This document shows, piece by piece, positions 11,580 through 24,104 of a DNA stretch of 64,000 nucleotides. Origin of the DNA: Diabrotica undecimpunctata (taxonomy: Eukaryota > Arthropoda > Insecta > Coleoptera > Chrysomelidae); contig NC_092803.1 in assembly GCF_040954645.1 (NCBI RefSeq), positions 13,889,230-13,953,229 on the forward strand, written 5' to 3'. Every line of letters begins with the position of its first letter. Position 1 is the stretch's first letter. Under the pieces are notes generated by a model. That model was not told the origin of the DNA and did no database searches. It saw only the letters and a program-made list of their open reading frames with translations. Both the position numbers and the translations under genes were made by a program.

Positions 11580-12480
11580 GCCATTGCTTTCTCTATTATG
11601 GGGCTAAAAATAAAGGAAAGTATACTCCTAAACTGCTCTGGCAAAATTAAAAGAAAATATCATAAAAAACTGAAAATTAGAATATTTGGTGCATATTTAA
11701 AAACGAAGTAACAATTAATATGAATATTTGTAATCAATAATTGGAGGTATTGTAAAAGAGGTAGACGTTTTGAAAGCAGAACAAAAGTATCATTTGTATC
11801 ATATTTGTATCAGTGATGTCAAGTTAATACCAGATCAATATTACGAGAAACGCAGATAAAGTGTAGATAATGCAATTAGCTAAAGACATTCTAGAAATGG
11901 CGTCATAAGAAGAATATAAAGAATTATAACTATATGTTAATTAATTCAGACGTATCCAACTCTATTCCAAAAAATACACACCACTATTATTTATATGTCA
12001 CGAATCCAGCATACTGAAACCGTTTATAGCTTATTCAAGGTGTGTGCCTGGGATGAAACAATAAAAAACTTTACGATCTTCAACCCAAACACCATACGTT
12101 ATCATTTTTTATCCAAATAATAAACCTACATCTGCTCCTTAGTAGCTTTTATATTTTGTATTTTTATTCCACATTTTTCATCAAAAGAATTGAAGTAAAT
12201 TTGAGAAATGGCCATAAATTGTGTGAGCTTACTTTCCCGTTTTATGGCAGCTGTTTAAAAATCGGTTTAAGGGGCATAGTTTTATGAATGTCTCGTAAAA
12301 ATAATAAAAGTTATTTGCCTTAAAATTTAATCAACGAAAAAATTTAAGGTCGAGATTCGTTTGAATTTTGACTGTTGAATGAGCACTAGACTTTGAATAC
12401 TTTATGTCATTCAAATAACCAATAGAGAAGATGCCTTCTTTCATCACTTCTCTATTATGTGGTTTAAAGTTTTGGAGATT
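11580..12480. other. No gene recognised
   Basis: AT-rich, no repeat or frame I could support. Confidence 0.4.
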
Positions 12481-13535
12481 TTATTGATCATCATAACGTC
12501 TTAGGACTGACATTCGACTCCAGACTTACTTGGAATACGCACATACAGGAAACGAAAGGCAACTGCTTAAAAAATATTAATATCCTAAAAAGTCTAGCAC
12601 ATTTTCAATGAGGAGCCGATGAAGAGGTAATGCTTACAGTTTATAGACTATGGTAGTTTTGTCCATAAGTCTGCCTCCAAGTCACATCAGAAAGCTCTTA
12701 ACTCCGTACAAAATACGAGTCTTAGGATCTGCTTAGGTGCCTTCAGATTTAGCCCAGCCCAAAGTATGTACTATGAAGCTAACGAACCGCCACTCTGGTT
12801 AAGGAGAAATCTTCTTTTGTCCTATGTAGCTAGCTTATCAGCCAATCCACAAAATCCAGTCTACCAACTCCTTATTCAACCAAATAATCTCACTCATCAT
12901 TTTTAGACCACTAGAGATGCCCCACCTCTCTCTTCTATACTAAATTCTCTTCTCGACGATTTCGATCTTGCTGCAACTTTACCCTTTTATATCGCTGCAC
13001 ATCCTTCGTGGCATAAGCAACTTGCAAATGTCAGTACCTCCCTTTGCTCTTTCAATAAACATGATACTCCTGAAGCTATAATTAAACAATCGTTCCTAGA
13101 CATACTCAATCCAAATCAGTTTTATAAAGTTCTTTATACAGATGCTGCTAAAAATGATGTAGTGGTTCGTAGTGCTGTTGTTTCCTCTTTTAGTACTCTA
13201 AAACTAATCAGACTTCCTGCCTTTTGTAGTGTATGCACAGGAGAACTATATGGTATCGTCGAGGCTTATCACAGCGATTTGTACAGACTCCCTATCATCA
13301 ATACAAGTAATTAAAAACATGTTCCCAGATCATCCTCTGGTAAATTAATATATGACATACATAATAAACTTGCGGACCATGGAGTAATAATTGTCACTAT
13401 TGTCTGGGTACCTTCACATATAGGACTTGTAGAAAATGAATATTCAGCTGCATAATGATATTTAAAAAATGTTCAAAAAGCGTACATATGACAAATGGCA
13501 AGCTAAGTGGAACACAACTCCAAGTCACTTAGACT
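12480..13535 (+). pseudogene. LINE RT tail plus RNase H, I/R1-like, decayed
   Basis: Plus-strand frames, with many stops, follow the post-palm region of an RNase-H-bearing LINE: LGLTFDSRLTWNTHIQE, then LGAFRFSPAQSMYYEANEPP and LWLRRNLLLSYVASL. The RNase H domain comes next: FYKVLYTDAAKND (first acidic motif), a block around GELYGIVEAYH (ELxAI-like), and VWVPSHIGLVENEYSA with the histidine of the last motif. It is followed at 13480 by a short K/W-rich remnant. No intact frame survives. The RNase H separates this type from the RTE-like relics around it. Confidence 0.75.
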
Positions 13536-14460
13536 ATATACAACCAGTTATACCTTACTTAGAGCTTTAGTAATTCATAAGCAAGTAGAGTTATCTCGTG
13601 GTCACCAAATTGCATATTATATAAATATACCAATTTATAGAAACATAAAGGAATTCAGTTTTATTCAATATCTTTCCATGGAATATTTTTAATCTTGTAA
13701 ATGTTTCGTATAGTTATAATTCTTTCATTGTTCTTTGTAACTAATATTTTTAATTTAATTTTTCGTATTATTTTCATCTACTTAATAGTTTTGTTATATT
13801 TCTCAGTTGAACGAACCAATCACTATCCCAAGATGACATCGTCTAGCTAACTTCCCAGACAAATATCGTAGATAACAAATATTTTGGAAACTAGATATGT
13901 TATTGCTGGAGATTCCACTTTCTCTGGAAACAACGTAAAACGACGAAAAATAAATAAAGTTCTAGACAAAGGACGCTTGTTAGATTGATTCTCCTATAGA
14001 GGGAGAAGGGTATACGAGAAGTAATCCATTTAAAATAGTTCTTACTTAATTGGGGATGAAGTTTATTTATGACGAAACTTTTAAAAATAGGGACAAATTA
14101 ATTTCGGCTATACATACTTGGCAAACGTCCAAAACAACTCGAATCGATTTATCTCAACAAAAATGTATAAAATTCTTTGTAGGAGAAAACTTATATTAGA
14201 CTTTTACGTATACTTAATCACCAGCGTAAAACTTCCAGCGTTTGTCGTTTATATATACAGTGGGTTTTCAAAATATGAGAAGTATGAAACGCTAAAAATC
14301 TCGTGTGTCGATGTTTGTCCAAGCTAATATTCAAAACCACTGAACCGATTGCAATACAATTTGGTGAAAGTGTATTTGTTGGTCCAGCTTAGGAGATAGC
14401 ATATTTTTTTCTCGATGAATGGCCCTTATTTTTTTAATTATTAATTCAAAATGTTTTATG
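13535..14460. other. No gene recognised
   Basis: AT-rich. 14237-14460 sits just outside the palindrome below and is not repeated in the right arm. Confidence 0.4.
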
Positions 14461-16035
14461 AGGAATTCTACAAAAATTCGCACCTTAACTGGAGCCAAAT
14501 ATGGTGATATTGCAATTTGCTGCCCGTACCCCACAGTAACAATTTTTTCTGTAGGTTGATACCAAAAAACATGTTTTCAGGTGCGAGCCTAAAAAAAAGG
14601 CAAATTTAAGTTTTTTCCAACAAAAAACTGATTTGTTCGCTAAAGCTATTTCATTCTTCTAGCGATCTGCCTCGAAAAACGGTTGAAAGAGAACTTCTAC
14701 ACTTGGAGCACACGTACATATCAGGTACCAATCGCTTCGTCTTGGTCTCCAGAAGAAACTCTAACCCTTTGAAGAGCCAAGAAACATCTGCTCAAAGCGT
14801 GGCAAGCGGTTATTCAGTCACTAAAATCGACGTTTTTTTTCATTTTTTCGCGATTTTACCCGAAAATAGATTAAAAGATACCTCTATTGTTGGAGCACAC
14901 ATACATATTAGGTACCAATCGCTTCGTCTTGGTCCCCAAAATGAACTTTGACCTTTTGAAGAACCAAAAAAAAAGCTCAAAGCGTGGCAAACGGTTATTC
15001 AGTCCCTAAAATCGACGTTTTTTTTTCATTTTTCGCGATTTTACCCGAAAATAGATTAAAAGAGACCTCTATAGTTGGAGCACACATACATATTAGGTAC
15101 CAGTCGCTTCGTCTTGGTCCCCAGAAGGAACTCTGGCCCTTTGAAGAACCAAGAAACACCTGCTCAAAGCGTGGCAAGCGGTTATTCAGTCCCTAAAATC
15201 GACGTTTTTTTCATTTTTTCGCGATTTTACCGGAAAATCAGGTTAAAATGACTTCCGGATTAAGCTACATACTGAGGATCAAGTCACCACTGAAGAGTCA
15301 CAGACTGAATAACCGCTTGCCACGCTTTGAGCAGGTCTTTCTTGGTTCTTCAAAGGGTCAGAATTCATTCTGGCAATCAAGACGAAGCGATTGGTACCTA
15401 ATATGTATGTGTGCTCCAACTATAGAGGTATCTTTTAATCTAGTTTCGGATAAAGTCGCGAAAAAATGAAAAAACGTCGATTTTAGGGACTGAATAACCG
15501 TTTGCCACGCTTTGACCTTTTTTTTGGTTCTCCAAAGGGTCAGAGTACATTCTGGGGAGCAAGACGAAGCGACTGGTACCTAATATGTATGTGTGTTCCA
15601 ACTATGGAGGTATCTTTTAATCTATTTTCGGGTAAAATCGCGAAAAAATTAAAAAAAAAAGTCGATTTTAGTGACTGAATAACCGCTTGCCACGCTTTAA
15701 GCAGGTGTTTCTTGGCTCTTCAAAGGATCAGAGTTCCTTCTGGAGACCAAGACGAAGCGATTGGTACCTGATATGTACGTGTGCTCCAAGTATCGAAGTC
15801 TCTTTCACTCGTTTTTCGAGGCAGATCGCTAGAAGAATGAAATAGCTTTAGCGAACAAATCAGTTTTTTGTTAGAAAAATCTTAAATTTGCCTTTTTTTG
15901 AGGCTCGCACCTGAAAACATGTTTTTTGGTATCAACCTACAGAAAAAAATTGTTACTGCGGGGTACGGGCGGCAAATTGCAATATCACCATATTTGGCTC
16001 CAGTTAAGGTGCGAATTTTTGTAGAATTCCTCTTA
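14461..16035. repeat. Large palindrome with mirrored tandem arrays (~186-bp unit)
   Basis: The left arm (14461 to about 15195) and right arm (about 15300-16035) are inverted copies. Each arm has an outer unique part (GAGGAATTCTACAAAAATTC through the GGTGCGAGCC block) and three tandem copies of a unit of about 186 bp. Unit landmarks are GGAGCACACATACAT, GGTACCAATCGCTTCGTC, GCTCAAAGCGTGGCAAGCGG and AAAATCGACGTTTTTTT. Left units start near 14705, 14890 and 15077, and the right arm holds the inverted set. A spacer of about 105 bp separates the arms. The design recalls foldback (FB/Galileo-like) elements. There is no transposase inside, and open frames over the array are by-products of the repeat. 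Confidence 0.85.
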
Positions 16036-16359
16036 TACGACTTCACCTCTACAGTTTTACTTTATTTGATCCATGCAGTTATAAAATATCATAAAATGGC
16101 AGATAACAAACGTTATTTTTTATTTTTATAACATTTTCTATATTAAATCGAGAACAACTAAATTGATTTGGCTAATTTTGGTTTTGAAATATTTATTTAA
16201 AGTCCTAGGAAGGTCTAATAGGTGAATAAATATAATGAAATTATAAGGAAAATAGTAGAAGCAAGTACAATATACTCTTATACAAAATGTTTTTTACAAT
16301 TTACTCTTACAGTGGTAGTTCATTTAAACACGTCTTTTCATTTAACAACTTTTTTTTCA

Positions 16360-18060
16360 ACAACAACAGGATTTTCCGGATCTGAATCCTTATTGTTCAT
16401 CTGATAAAGTTGTTAGTTTATTGATTTTGTTGGTTAGGACTTTTGTGGTAAGCTTGTTGGTGTTCAGTAGATTTATACCTCTATAATTGTTGGGATCTTC
16501 TTTATCTCCTTTCTTGAACATTGATATCATTATGCTATTTCTCCATGCGTCTGGTATCTTGCAGTGCAATATTAGTTTTGTCATCTCTAGGGCTACTCTT
16601 TCTTCTCCGTGTTTTAGAAGCTCGTTAGTTGTTACGACTGGTCTTGGTGACTTTCTTTTTTTGAGTGAATTTATGACTATTTCTTCTTCCTGAAAACTGA
16701 TTTCTATTTTGCGTCTTAATTCAGGTACGTTATTGTGTTGATTATAATTTTCCTTTGCTTCAAACAGTTCCGTCAGGTATCTTTCCCATTCGTTTGCTGG
16801 TATGTTATTGTATTCCTTCAATTCTGCTATTTCTTTCCTTTTGTTTCTTATGAATCTCCATATCTGTTTTTGTGTATCGTAGACGTCGCTTTCCATCCTT
16901 TTTGTAAAATGTTCTCAGTGTTCATTTTTTGTTTTTCTTACCAACTGCTTTGTTTCATTTCGTATTCTTCTATAGATGTCTCGGGATTCTGAAGTATTTG
17001 ATGTTTTGTACTTCGTGGAGGCCTCTCGTTTTTTTTACATTTCTCTTTTATTTCTTTTTTGAAGCATGGTGTATTGTTGTTGTTTCTTTTGTTCGGTATG
17101 ACTAGAGGTTCTGTTGCTGCTTCTTCAATGTTATTTTTAATTTTCTGCCAGCTCGCGTTTATATCTTCGATGTCGTCTATTTGTTTCATCTGTATCTTCT
17201 GTGCTAGCCTACTTGGGTACATTTCTTTTCTAGATTCGTTCCACAGTGATTTTACATTGAATTTTTTCTGTAGAAAATGTTTTGGTGTTATTTTCATTAT
17301 TGTCTTTGCTAGTACTAGTTTGTGTTCACTTCCTGCGTCTGCTGAGTTTAAAGTTCGGATATCTACAATCTGCTTTGGGTGTATTTCTCTATTGGTGGCT
17401 ATAAAATCAATCATAGATTTGTGCCCCCTGAAGTTTTCAAATGTATATTTATACTGGAGCTTATAATCGAAAAATGTATTATTGATTCCCAATTCGTTAA
17501 AAGCACAGGGGTTAGCCATGAGTTCTCCATTTGCGTTGACATGGTTTTTATGAAATCTTTGTTTTATTCCTGGAACTATTTAATTTCCAATTCGTGCATT
17601 AAAGTCACCCATAAGAATTAAAGGTTCTTCATGAGGTATTTCATCCAGGATGGTTTGTACTTGTTCGTAGAATGCCTCTCGTTTCTCCTTAGATTTGCAG
17701 TCCTCATGGCTATAGATAAAAATGACATTTAATTTTTGGTAGTCCATTGCGATGTTTATATGTATTATTCTTTTGGAGATATAACGGCAGTTATTTATGT
17801 TGTCTTTAAATTTTTTATGGACAAGTATATCTCCACCTGCTCGTGCTCATTCTTCTTTCTTCACTCCATTGTATGCTAGAAAATATTGGTTACAGTCTCT
17901 TTGGCCTTTACCTTTTTTCTTGGTTTCTTGCATTGCACAAATGTCTATGTGTTATTTATTAGTTCTTCTATTATATCTTAGTCTTTGTTGTTGAAAGAAG
18001 GAATGTTTCATGTTGCTAATCTGATTGTGGGCTTATTTTTCCTTCTCGTTTTCCTTTGCT
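16360..18060 (-). pseudogene. LINE APE endonuclease plus start of RT, RTE-like
   Basis: Minus strand from about 18060 down. The endonuclease comes first: HIDICAMQETKKKGKGQRD, then INIAMDYQKLNVIFIYSHED, LILMGDFNARIGN (catalytic Asn/Asp motif), a MIDFIATNREI block at about 17400, and SADAGSEHKLVLA (SDH-like motif with E for D). The linker and RT start follow: KRKSPRPVVTTNELLKHG and MISMFKKGDKEDPNNYRGINLL, then DEQ-stop-GFRSGKS at 16390, where it breaks off. Stops and frameshifts interrupt the frames, and the palm is missing. The 3' end is therefore truncated, unlike the usual 5' truncation. Confidence 0.85.
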
Positions 18061-18814
18061 TTGTGCACTTCGTCATCTTAGGTTCCGTCTGGTTCCAAGG
18101 CTTTAAATCGGTTCTTTGAGCCTTGTTTTCTTTTACAATAATTAGGATGCTCACCTGGCCCATCAACCTTCCTCTTTTATCCGGGCTTGGGACTCATTGT
18201 GTGCATGAACGCAACTTCTGAGCTACTCAATCCACCCATTCATTGCGCTCATAACCCCCAGGCATATATTTTTCCCCAGTTCGATTGACCATTATTATAA
18301 AAGTGAACTACAAAATGATCTATCTATCGGTGCAAATATTTTCCAAACATTTGCTAAATGTTGAAAACGGTAAAATAAAACTGCATCCAAATTTTCAATG
18401 CATCAAACGTCTAAATAATTTCTGCAATTTCGTTTAGACCAAAAATGAAGTAATTGTAAGTGTCTTTCCGGCTTTACTAAATAATTACTTGAAACATAAT
18501 TCGCACTCAGTGGGCGCGCACTTTTGGCGGCGAAAAATATTTTTTTTTTTTTTTTATGGCCTTGGCATAGCCAATTGACCAGACTATTTTGTAATTTGTA
18601 TTCACAGAACAACAATCAGAGTTCGAGTTAGTACTAAATGTAAGTTTTAATTTTTCTTTTTATTTTTCTTTTTTTTTATTTTTATTTTTATTTATTTTTT
18701 TTTATTTTTTTTTATTTCGTTATATTACTTTTTGATATTGTATGTAATATGTATATATATTTTTTATTTTGTTTTGGTCATCTTTTGTAATAATTTTGTT
18801 TTACATTTTTTTTT

Positions 18815-18815
<1 letters not shown>
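18060..18815. other. LINE-proximal spacer and T-rich tract, no gene
   Basis: 18060-18260 is more GC-balanced and probably belongs to the leader of the adjacent minus-strand LINE. 18650-18815 is T-rich low-complexity sequence. Confidence 0.4.
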
Positions 18816-18817
<2 letters not shown>

Positions 18818-18867
<50 letters not shown>

Positions 18868-18880
18868 TATATACATATAT
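18818..18880. repeat. (AT)n microsatellite
   Basis: Nearly pure alternating AT over about 60 bp, ending in ACATATAT variants. Confidence 0.95.
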
Positions 18881-18947
18881 TATGTTCGTATGTTCGCAAA
18901 TTGCTTACAAGTTTCATCTTAATTCTATGGTTCGTAAATTATATTGT

Positions 18948-19440
18948 TTAAAGTTTATATTTACAATTCCTTATTAACTGATAAATACAATTATAGATTT
19001 CTACGTTTCCAGAGAAAATTAATTCATTTATATGAAATGGGAAACAGACATTTAATTTTCGTAAGTTTTCATATAAACACGTAATGTTTCCTTGTTGGTT
19101 TACACATTCTAATAGAATATGTGTTAAATCTCCATATTTACCACAAGTACAGTTTGGAGTGTCTACTAAATTCATTTTGCACATTCTTGAAGGTGTTAGA
19201 GCATGATTTGACCTTAGCCTATTAATAGTTTTAATAAAACTTCTGTTGGACTCTGAATGAAACCACCTTTTTTTAAGAAGTGTGGGTTGCCAATATTTAA
19301 AGGATGACTGACTTTCTGATTCCGTATAATTGGCTTGCCATTTTAATTTGAGCTGATGTTTATTATATACATCTCTGTAGCCCGGTTTCAAAGATGGCCA
19401 ACTCCATTTAGCAAAATTTTCAGTATAGGTAAAAAACGGT
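18948..19440 (-). pseudogene. LINE C-terminal zinc-knuckle region, I-like
   Basis: A minus-strand frame of 147 codons (19391-18948). It contains RSFIKTINRLRSNHALTPSRM, then CTCGKYGDLTHILLEC, a C-x-C/H-x4-C type knuckle that ends the protein of RNase-H-bearing LINEs. After it come a helical tail and the stop. Related C-termini occur at 52741-53155. The upstream RNase H is not recognisable here. Confidence 0.7.
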
Positions 19441-19850
19441 TTAAACTACTTCCACACAATGGGTACAGTTGAATTTTTTTTTGTTGATTAATAATGATTT
19501 CCAGAGCATCTTGGAATAATAATATTTATGCTTTTTACTGTAGTTACAGTGATATTTAACGTTGAAATATGGAGTTGGCCGTGTTTGTAACCAACATGTG
19601 GAGATAGACGTTTTTGTCACCAAAAATATTGCTGATGGTGTCGCTGATATCTTAAGTCAGCAGTAATATACTGAAGATTTTTTTGGTGAAAATAAAAAAA
19701 GTTGAAATATGTGTTACAAATATTAATTTATTGGGCTAATACAATATTTGTCAATAAAATTTAAAAACCCGATCAATACACTAACTACAAAAGTTCTTTA
19801 GATACCTGCTTGATCGGTAGACAATATCTGAATCTTACAATAATTCTGAA

Positions 19851-20885
19851 TCAAAAGTCCACTACAACTTGGTTGACTTCCATGACTTCATCACAGTCTG
19901 CATTATTTAAGCACTCACATTCAGGAAGTGGATTTTCAGGCATCATTTCATTATTGTTTATCACTTCGTGATACCATTTCACATTTTCCATTTCACTCCA
20001 TTTTTCACCATAATGTTTTTGAAATAAAACCCGCACGTCTTTAATTTTTAACGCATTCACTTTGACTCTAAGCGTAAGTTCAGTTGGGTTTATATTCCAC
20101 ACGTTTTTCCCTGGTCTCATGACACTCAAACTTGAATTAATTGGAAAACTAGTTTTGTTCGCCACTGACAGTTACTGACTTTTGTTTCTTGGTCAGAATT
20201 AACTTTTTGACTTGTGAAATTTTGAAATGAAGATTTTTTGGGTCTTTAACACAGTTTTTAGCTTCTGACTTCCAATCTTGGTTGGTCCAGTCTTTTTCTA
20301 AAAGTTTTACTGTCTCATGAATACTAAATTCTGAATGATACTCTTCAAGCTGCACAATTGTATCTCTTTTCTTTAAACTTCGTTCTATGCCACCAAAAAT
20401 TCTATCACTAGGCATATATGAGTGATCGGTAACAAGAAACACAAGCTCCACTGTAGTGATTGAAGTTTTAGTCCTGTGCAGCCAAGAAATGCACATCGTT
20501 AATACAATAGTATTCTTGTTTTGGCCTGGACACCCATCAGCTACCATCCTTAAGGTGTCTTTTCCTTCAAAGTAACCAGATTTAGATCTGCACTCAAGTT
20601 CTTCAAATACTGCAGAGGCTATTTCATTCGAAGACTTTTTCATTTCGTATTCGGCCCAAAAGTAAATTGATACATTTTCTTTGCGTAAAGCTTCGGTTTC
20701 AGTAGAACATCCAGAAACTATCGTCAGATTATAGCAGTATAACTGTCTTGAATAGTACACACTCTGATCTGAGAGCTTTGGCAGAGGCATATTTTTTTGC
20801 ATGTCGTACGACATTATAGCAACATTAGGTTTATCTTTTTTCAAAAGGTTAAAAAACCCTTTAGCACGGGTAGTGTGAACAGTGT
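19851..20885 (-). CDS. DUF7869-like protein, one frameshift
   Basis: Minus-strand frames 20844-20149 and 20165-19851 belong to one protein separated by a single-base shift in an A-rich run near 20156. It resembles the uncharacterised insect family I know as DUF7869. Landmarks in order are VAIMSYDMQKNMPLPKL, a YYSRQLYCYNL block, MVADGCPGQNKN, VTDHSYMPSDRIFGGIE, then a lysine-rich region and an acidic tail (ECECLNNADCDEVMEV). The aspartates in SYDMQ, ADGCPGQN and SDRIFGGIE, with the following E, are arranged like an RNase-H-fold triad; this is inference. The frame opens upstream of the first methionine, so the N-terminal cysteine region is missing. Relatives lie at 40990-42210 and 43150-43805. 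Confidence 0.7.
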
Positions 20886-20989
20886 ATTTTGCTATAACAA
20901 AGGAGATTCTTTAACATTAGTTCCTTCTATGCTATTTCTGCAGGTTTATTACAGTAATATCTTTTTAGTATATTAGTAAAACTTTAAAA

Positions 20990-21266
20990 TACTAAACAAT
21001 AAAACAACGCCAGTCCTATATCTGACACCGGTAAAATATTGTTGTCTATGGTTTCTCCGCTTGATAATGCTTCTTTTGCCAGAGCATCAGCTGCGAAAAA
21101 TATTGATGTTAACGAAATTAACTTCCAGATTCAACAGTTGTCACCAGGTTATCTGATATCTTTTAAATCAATCGACAGTATTGTTAATGAAGACAAAGTC
21201 GTAAATTATCCAAAAGAGTTTTTCAATGCTCTGGATATACCGGGGATCCCATTACGGATTTCATGA
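20990..21266 (+). pseudogene. Helitron PIF1-like helicase fragment
   Basis: The plus-strand frame contains FARASAAKNIDVNEINFQI, SFKSIDSIVNEDKVVNYPKE and FFNALDIPGIPL. This is the conserved segment near the C-terminal third of Helitron-encoded PIF1-type helicases (the ..SIDS..NYPTEFLNSL..G.PPH block). It ends abruptly at 21266 against LINE sequence. A downstream segment of the same protein family occurs on the opposite strand at 27440-28030, but the two are separated by other elements and cannot be assigned to one copy. Confidence 0.75.
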
Positions 21267-21560
21267 TATGGTCCAAGACCTGCAAAGACCAGAAGAAGAC
21301 CGCATACACAAGACATAAAAAGAATAGTCGGAACAAATTGGAAGTATGTTGCTGAGGATAGAGGTCGATGGAAGGAGTTGGGAGAGGCCTATGTTTAAAA
21401 ATACACAAGAGAAGGCTAAGAAGTAGAAGACCACTGTAAAATTATGAATTTTGGGTCTTAGAAGTACCTTGGGGTTACAATTACTAAAGAGGACTCTAGT
21501 GAGACTGAAATTAAGGAACGTATTGATCAGTGCAGACGCAGTGATTTGTTTTATTATTGA
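21258..21560 (+). pseudogene. LINE 3' coding fragments, RTE-like
   Basis: Two short blocks are seen: WKYVAEDRGRWKELGEAYV (21340-21400), the usual end of an RTE-like polyprotein, and KYLGVTITKEDSSETEIKER (21460-21530), which belongs to the thumb region. The order is inverted relative to a normal element, so they are separate truncated pieces. Confidence 0.6.
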
Positions 21561-23730
21561 ATGTGTTCTATAATGTTTTTATGTGCAATAAATTTTTCAG
21601 TAAATCAGAGTAAAACACTAAACATCGCGTTACAATGATTTTATAATAAATATTATTAAAAGGAATAATTTAGTATTGTAACAACCGTTTCTATTTTTTT
21701 TAAGTACTTTTCATGATGTTATTTTACTGAAGTAGCTAAAATTACTTTAAAAAAATGGAAATAAGAGAGACCATTGTATTTTTTAAATGAATGCTGTGTT
21801 ATAAATACATATAATATAATTGTTCGTGGTAAGACGTAAAATAAATAAACCAAACACACATTTTAATAACTCTACATTTAAAGAAAAACAAACCATCAAC
21901 CACTTAACATACTCAACTAACTATAGTTAAGATGCTAGTCCCGAACTTGTTATTTTTGACACACAATGGAAAGAACACAGATGTTTAGTGGCTGTCAAGA
22001 CCTCGTCAAAATGTTAAAAGGAAAATTATGGTTCCTTAATTTGTTATTTTCGTTCGTTCAAAAATAGCAGAAAATTTGGTACAAGTATGCATATTTCTGA
22101 CAAATGAGGCGGTGTCTTGTCTGTTGTAAGATATATTTCATATCTTACAAGCTGCGCAGTTATTACTTAGTAAATTATACTTAAGGATGCAGAACATCGG
22201 GACATAAATTGGGATTTGCTTGTAGGTGATAAATATTTGTTAAAATGGGCCTAGATTAACAAAATAAATGCCAGACTTTATTCAGCCATGGCGACTGTAA
22301 CAAGAGAAAGAATAACACTTGAAACGTGCTTCAGGTTTAAAACCTATTATAGACCAAAGTCCTATTTACAGATCACTAAAGTTTTTTTATTTTTTTGCAA
22401 CCCTTGAAATTTGTTTAAATTAAAAAAAATGTTCGATGGCTAAAACAAAGAAGAATACAAAGTTGTTATAAAATATGCCACGAAAATCAGAGCTAAGAAG
22501 TGATATTGACCAATATTCACACGGCCGATTGATATGGTATTAGTAAAGGGTCTAGCTGGTAAAGATAGTTTAAAATGCAACTAGCGATATTTTAAAAATA
22601 AAAATAGCATATTATTGTATATCAAACAGTATCCGAACAAAAAAATTGTTGTACCCCTAGACCCAAACATAACATTAAAAAAATTAAAACCTGTTTTAAA
22701 ATAGTGTTTTGACTATATCTTCGATTCGATTCGATTCGATATTATTGTCTGTATCATGGTATTATTTACAAAATTATTGTCGTTAAATGGTATTATTTTT
22801 GGCGTAAAATTCAAATTTTTTTAAAGCTTTTGAATCTTTTAAAATTCGTTTAAAAAACTATCTTAAACGCCTCTCCAAAAGTATACATATATATTATTGG
22901 ATTTTTTTAGATTTTTAAAGGTGGGGCATCATACTACGGCATCATACATCCTACATTAAAATACTAGACCAAAAAAATTTGTAGACTCCTAAATAAACAA
23001 AAACAAAATTTTTAAATTAAAAAAAAACCCTGAAAAATGATGCATAAAAACTGATTTTTCGTTATTTTGACCATATTATTCCACTTATATTAATCTGAAA
23101 AAATCATGGAGTAAACTTGATAGTGAAAAATATTATATATTTTTTTTTTGGCTCGGGGCAGTTTTATTTGAAACAAATTTTTAAAATTTTAAAAAGGAAA
23201 AATGAACCAAAGGTGATGTTTGGGTCTAGTGGTCTAAAAATTTTTTTTGGTCAAGCACTTTTTGATGTAGAATAACATGATATTTCGTATTTTTGAAATA
23301 TGGGGAAGAAATTTTACTATCTTAACCGGCAAGACCGAAACTGATTTTTCGTTTTTTTTTTACTATGACACCTTACCTACAACAATCTTAAAATTATGGA
23401 CATAATTTGACACTCAAATAAGATATATTTTTTTAGAGTGGCGTTTAAGACATTTTTTTAAACAAATTTTTAATATTTGAAAAGCATTCAAAAATTTGAA
23501 TTTCCCGCCAAAAACTTAGTAAAAAATACCATGTTATATACAATAAAACATTTTTTCTTCAAACGTCAAATAATGATGACATTACTTATCTAACTTGATC
23601 CTGTCAAAGTTTGATGTCTCCGCCGGCAGCAGTTTTTTTTCCCATTTCTTTACGGCGGAGGGAAAAACGTTGTCATGGCAACAATATGTAACATATGTAA
23701 CAAAGCAACAATACAAATGTCATTAACAAC
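21560..23730. other. AT-rich, no gene; diverged direct repeats
   Basis: No coding content. 23250-23340 and 24260-24390 share a stretch containing CTTTTTGATRTAGAA and ACTATCTTAACCG; 23050 and 23340 share CTGATTTTTCGTT. 22720-22740 has a short CGATT tandem. Confidence 0.4.
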
Positions 23731-23732
23731 AA

Positions 23733-23880
23733 TTAAACATCATTTTTATTTATAGTAATACTAAAAGTACAATAAGGGAAGTGCTTGTACGCTAACCGAT
23801 ACTTTATTCCGGACTTGGAGGGCCCCAAACGTGCTACTGCATCATTAGCCGCGGACTCAATTTCGTTTAGGTTTTCCATT
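23733..23880 (-). pseudogene. Possible tyrosine-recombinase (Crypton-like) N-terminus
   Basis: A minus-strand frame from the methionine at 23879 reads MENLNEIESAANDAVARLG followed by PSKSGIKYRLAYKHF. This resembles the N-terminal helix and the KSxxxYxxxYxxF motif that begins many insect Crypton/Ngaro-type recombinases. The catalytic domain is absent and the frame ends in unrelated sequence. The GC-cored hairpin at 24105-24243 lies just upstream, a combination seen with such elements. The call rests on a short motif. Confidence 0.4.
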
Positions 23881-24104
23881 TTCGCACTAAATTTGCGCTT
23901 GCGGTTGCAACAACAATAAGCTGTCTTTAATAATTGCAAACAACTGTCAAACAACTGTAACCAGGGAGACGCAAATCCCACCGACGACTTAATTATTTTA
24001 ATTTCTAACATCTAGACGACTTTGATAGTTGTCACAGTTAATTTCGAGTAAAAATAGCATATGAATTGTACTATTTATGATTGAAAATTGCTACGTTTAA
24101 AGAA

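Noticed and set aside
14703..15469. Several 60-82 codon frames with similar proteins (SLRLGPQ, IHIRYQS)
   Set aside because: They are translations of the ~186-bp repeat unit on both strands; similarity follows from the DNA repeat and not from protein conservation.
14461..16035. CRISPR-like array
   Set aside because: Units are ~186 bp with no unique spacers, mirrored, and in a eukaryotic context.
18732..18977. Frame rich in IYIYIY
   Set aside because: Translation of the AT microsatellite.
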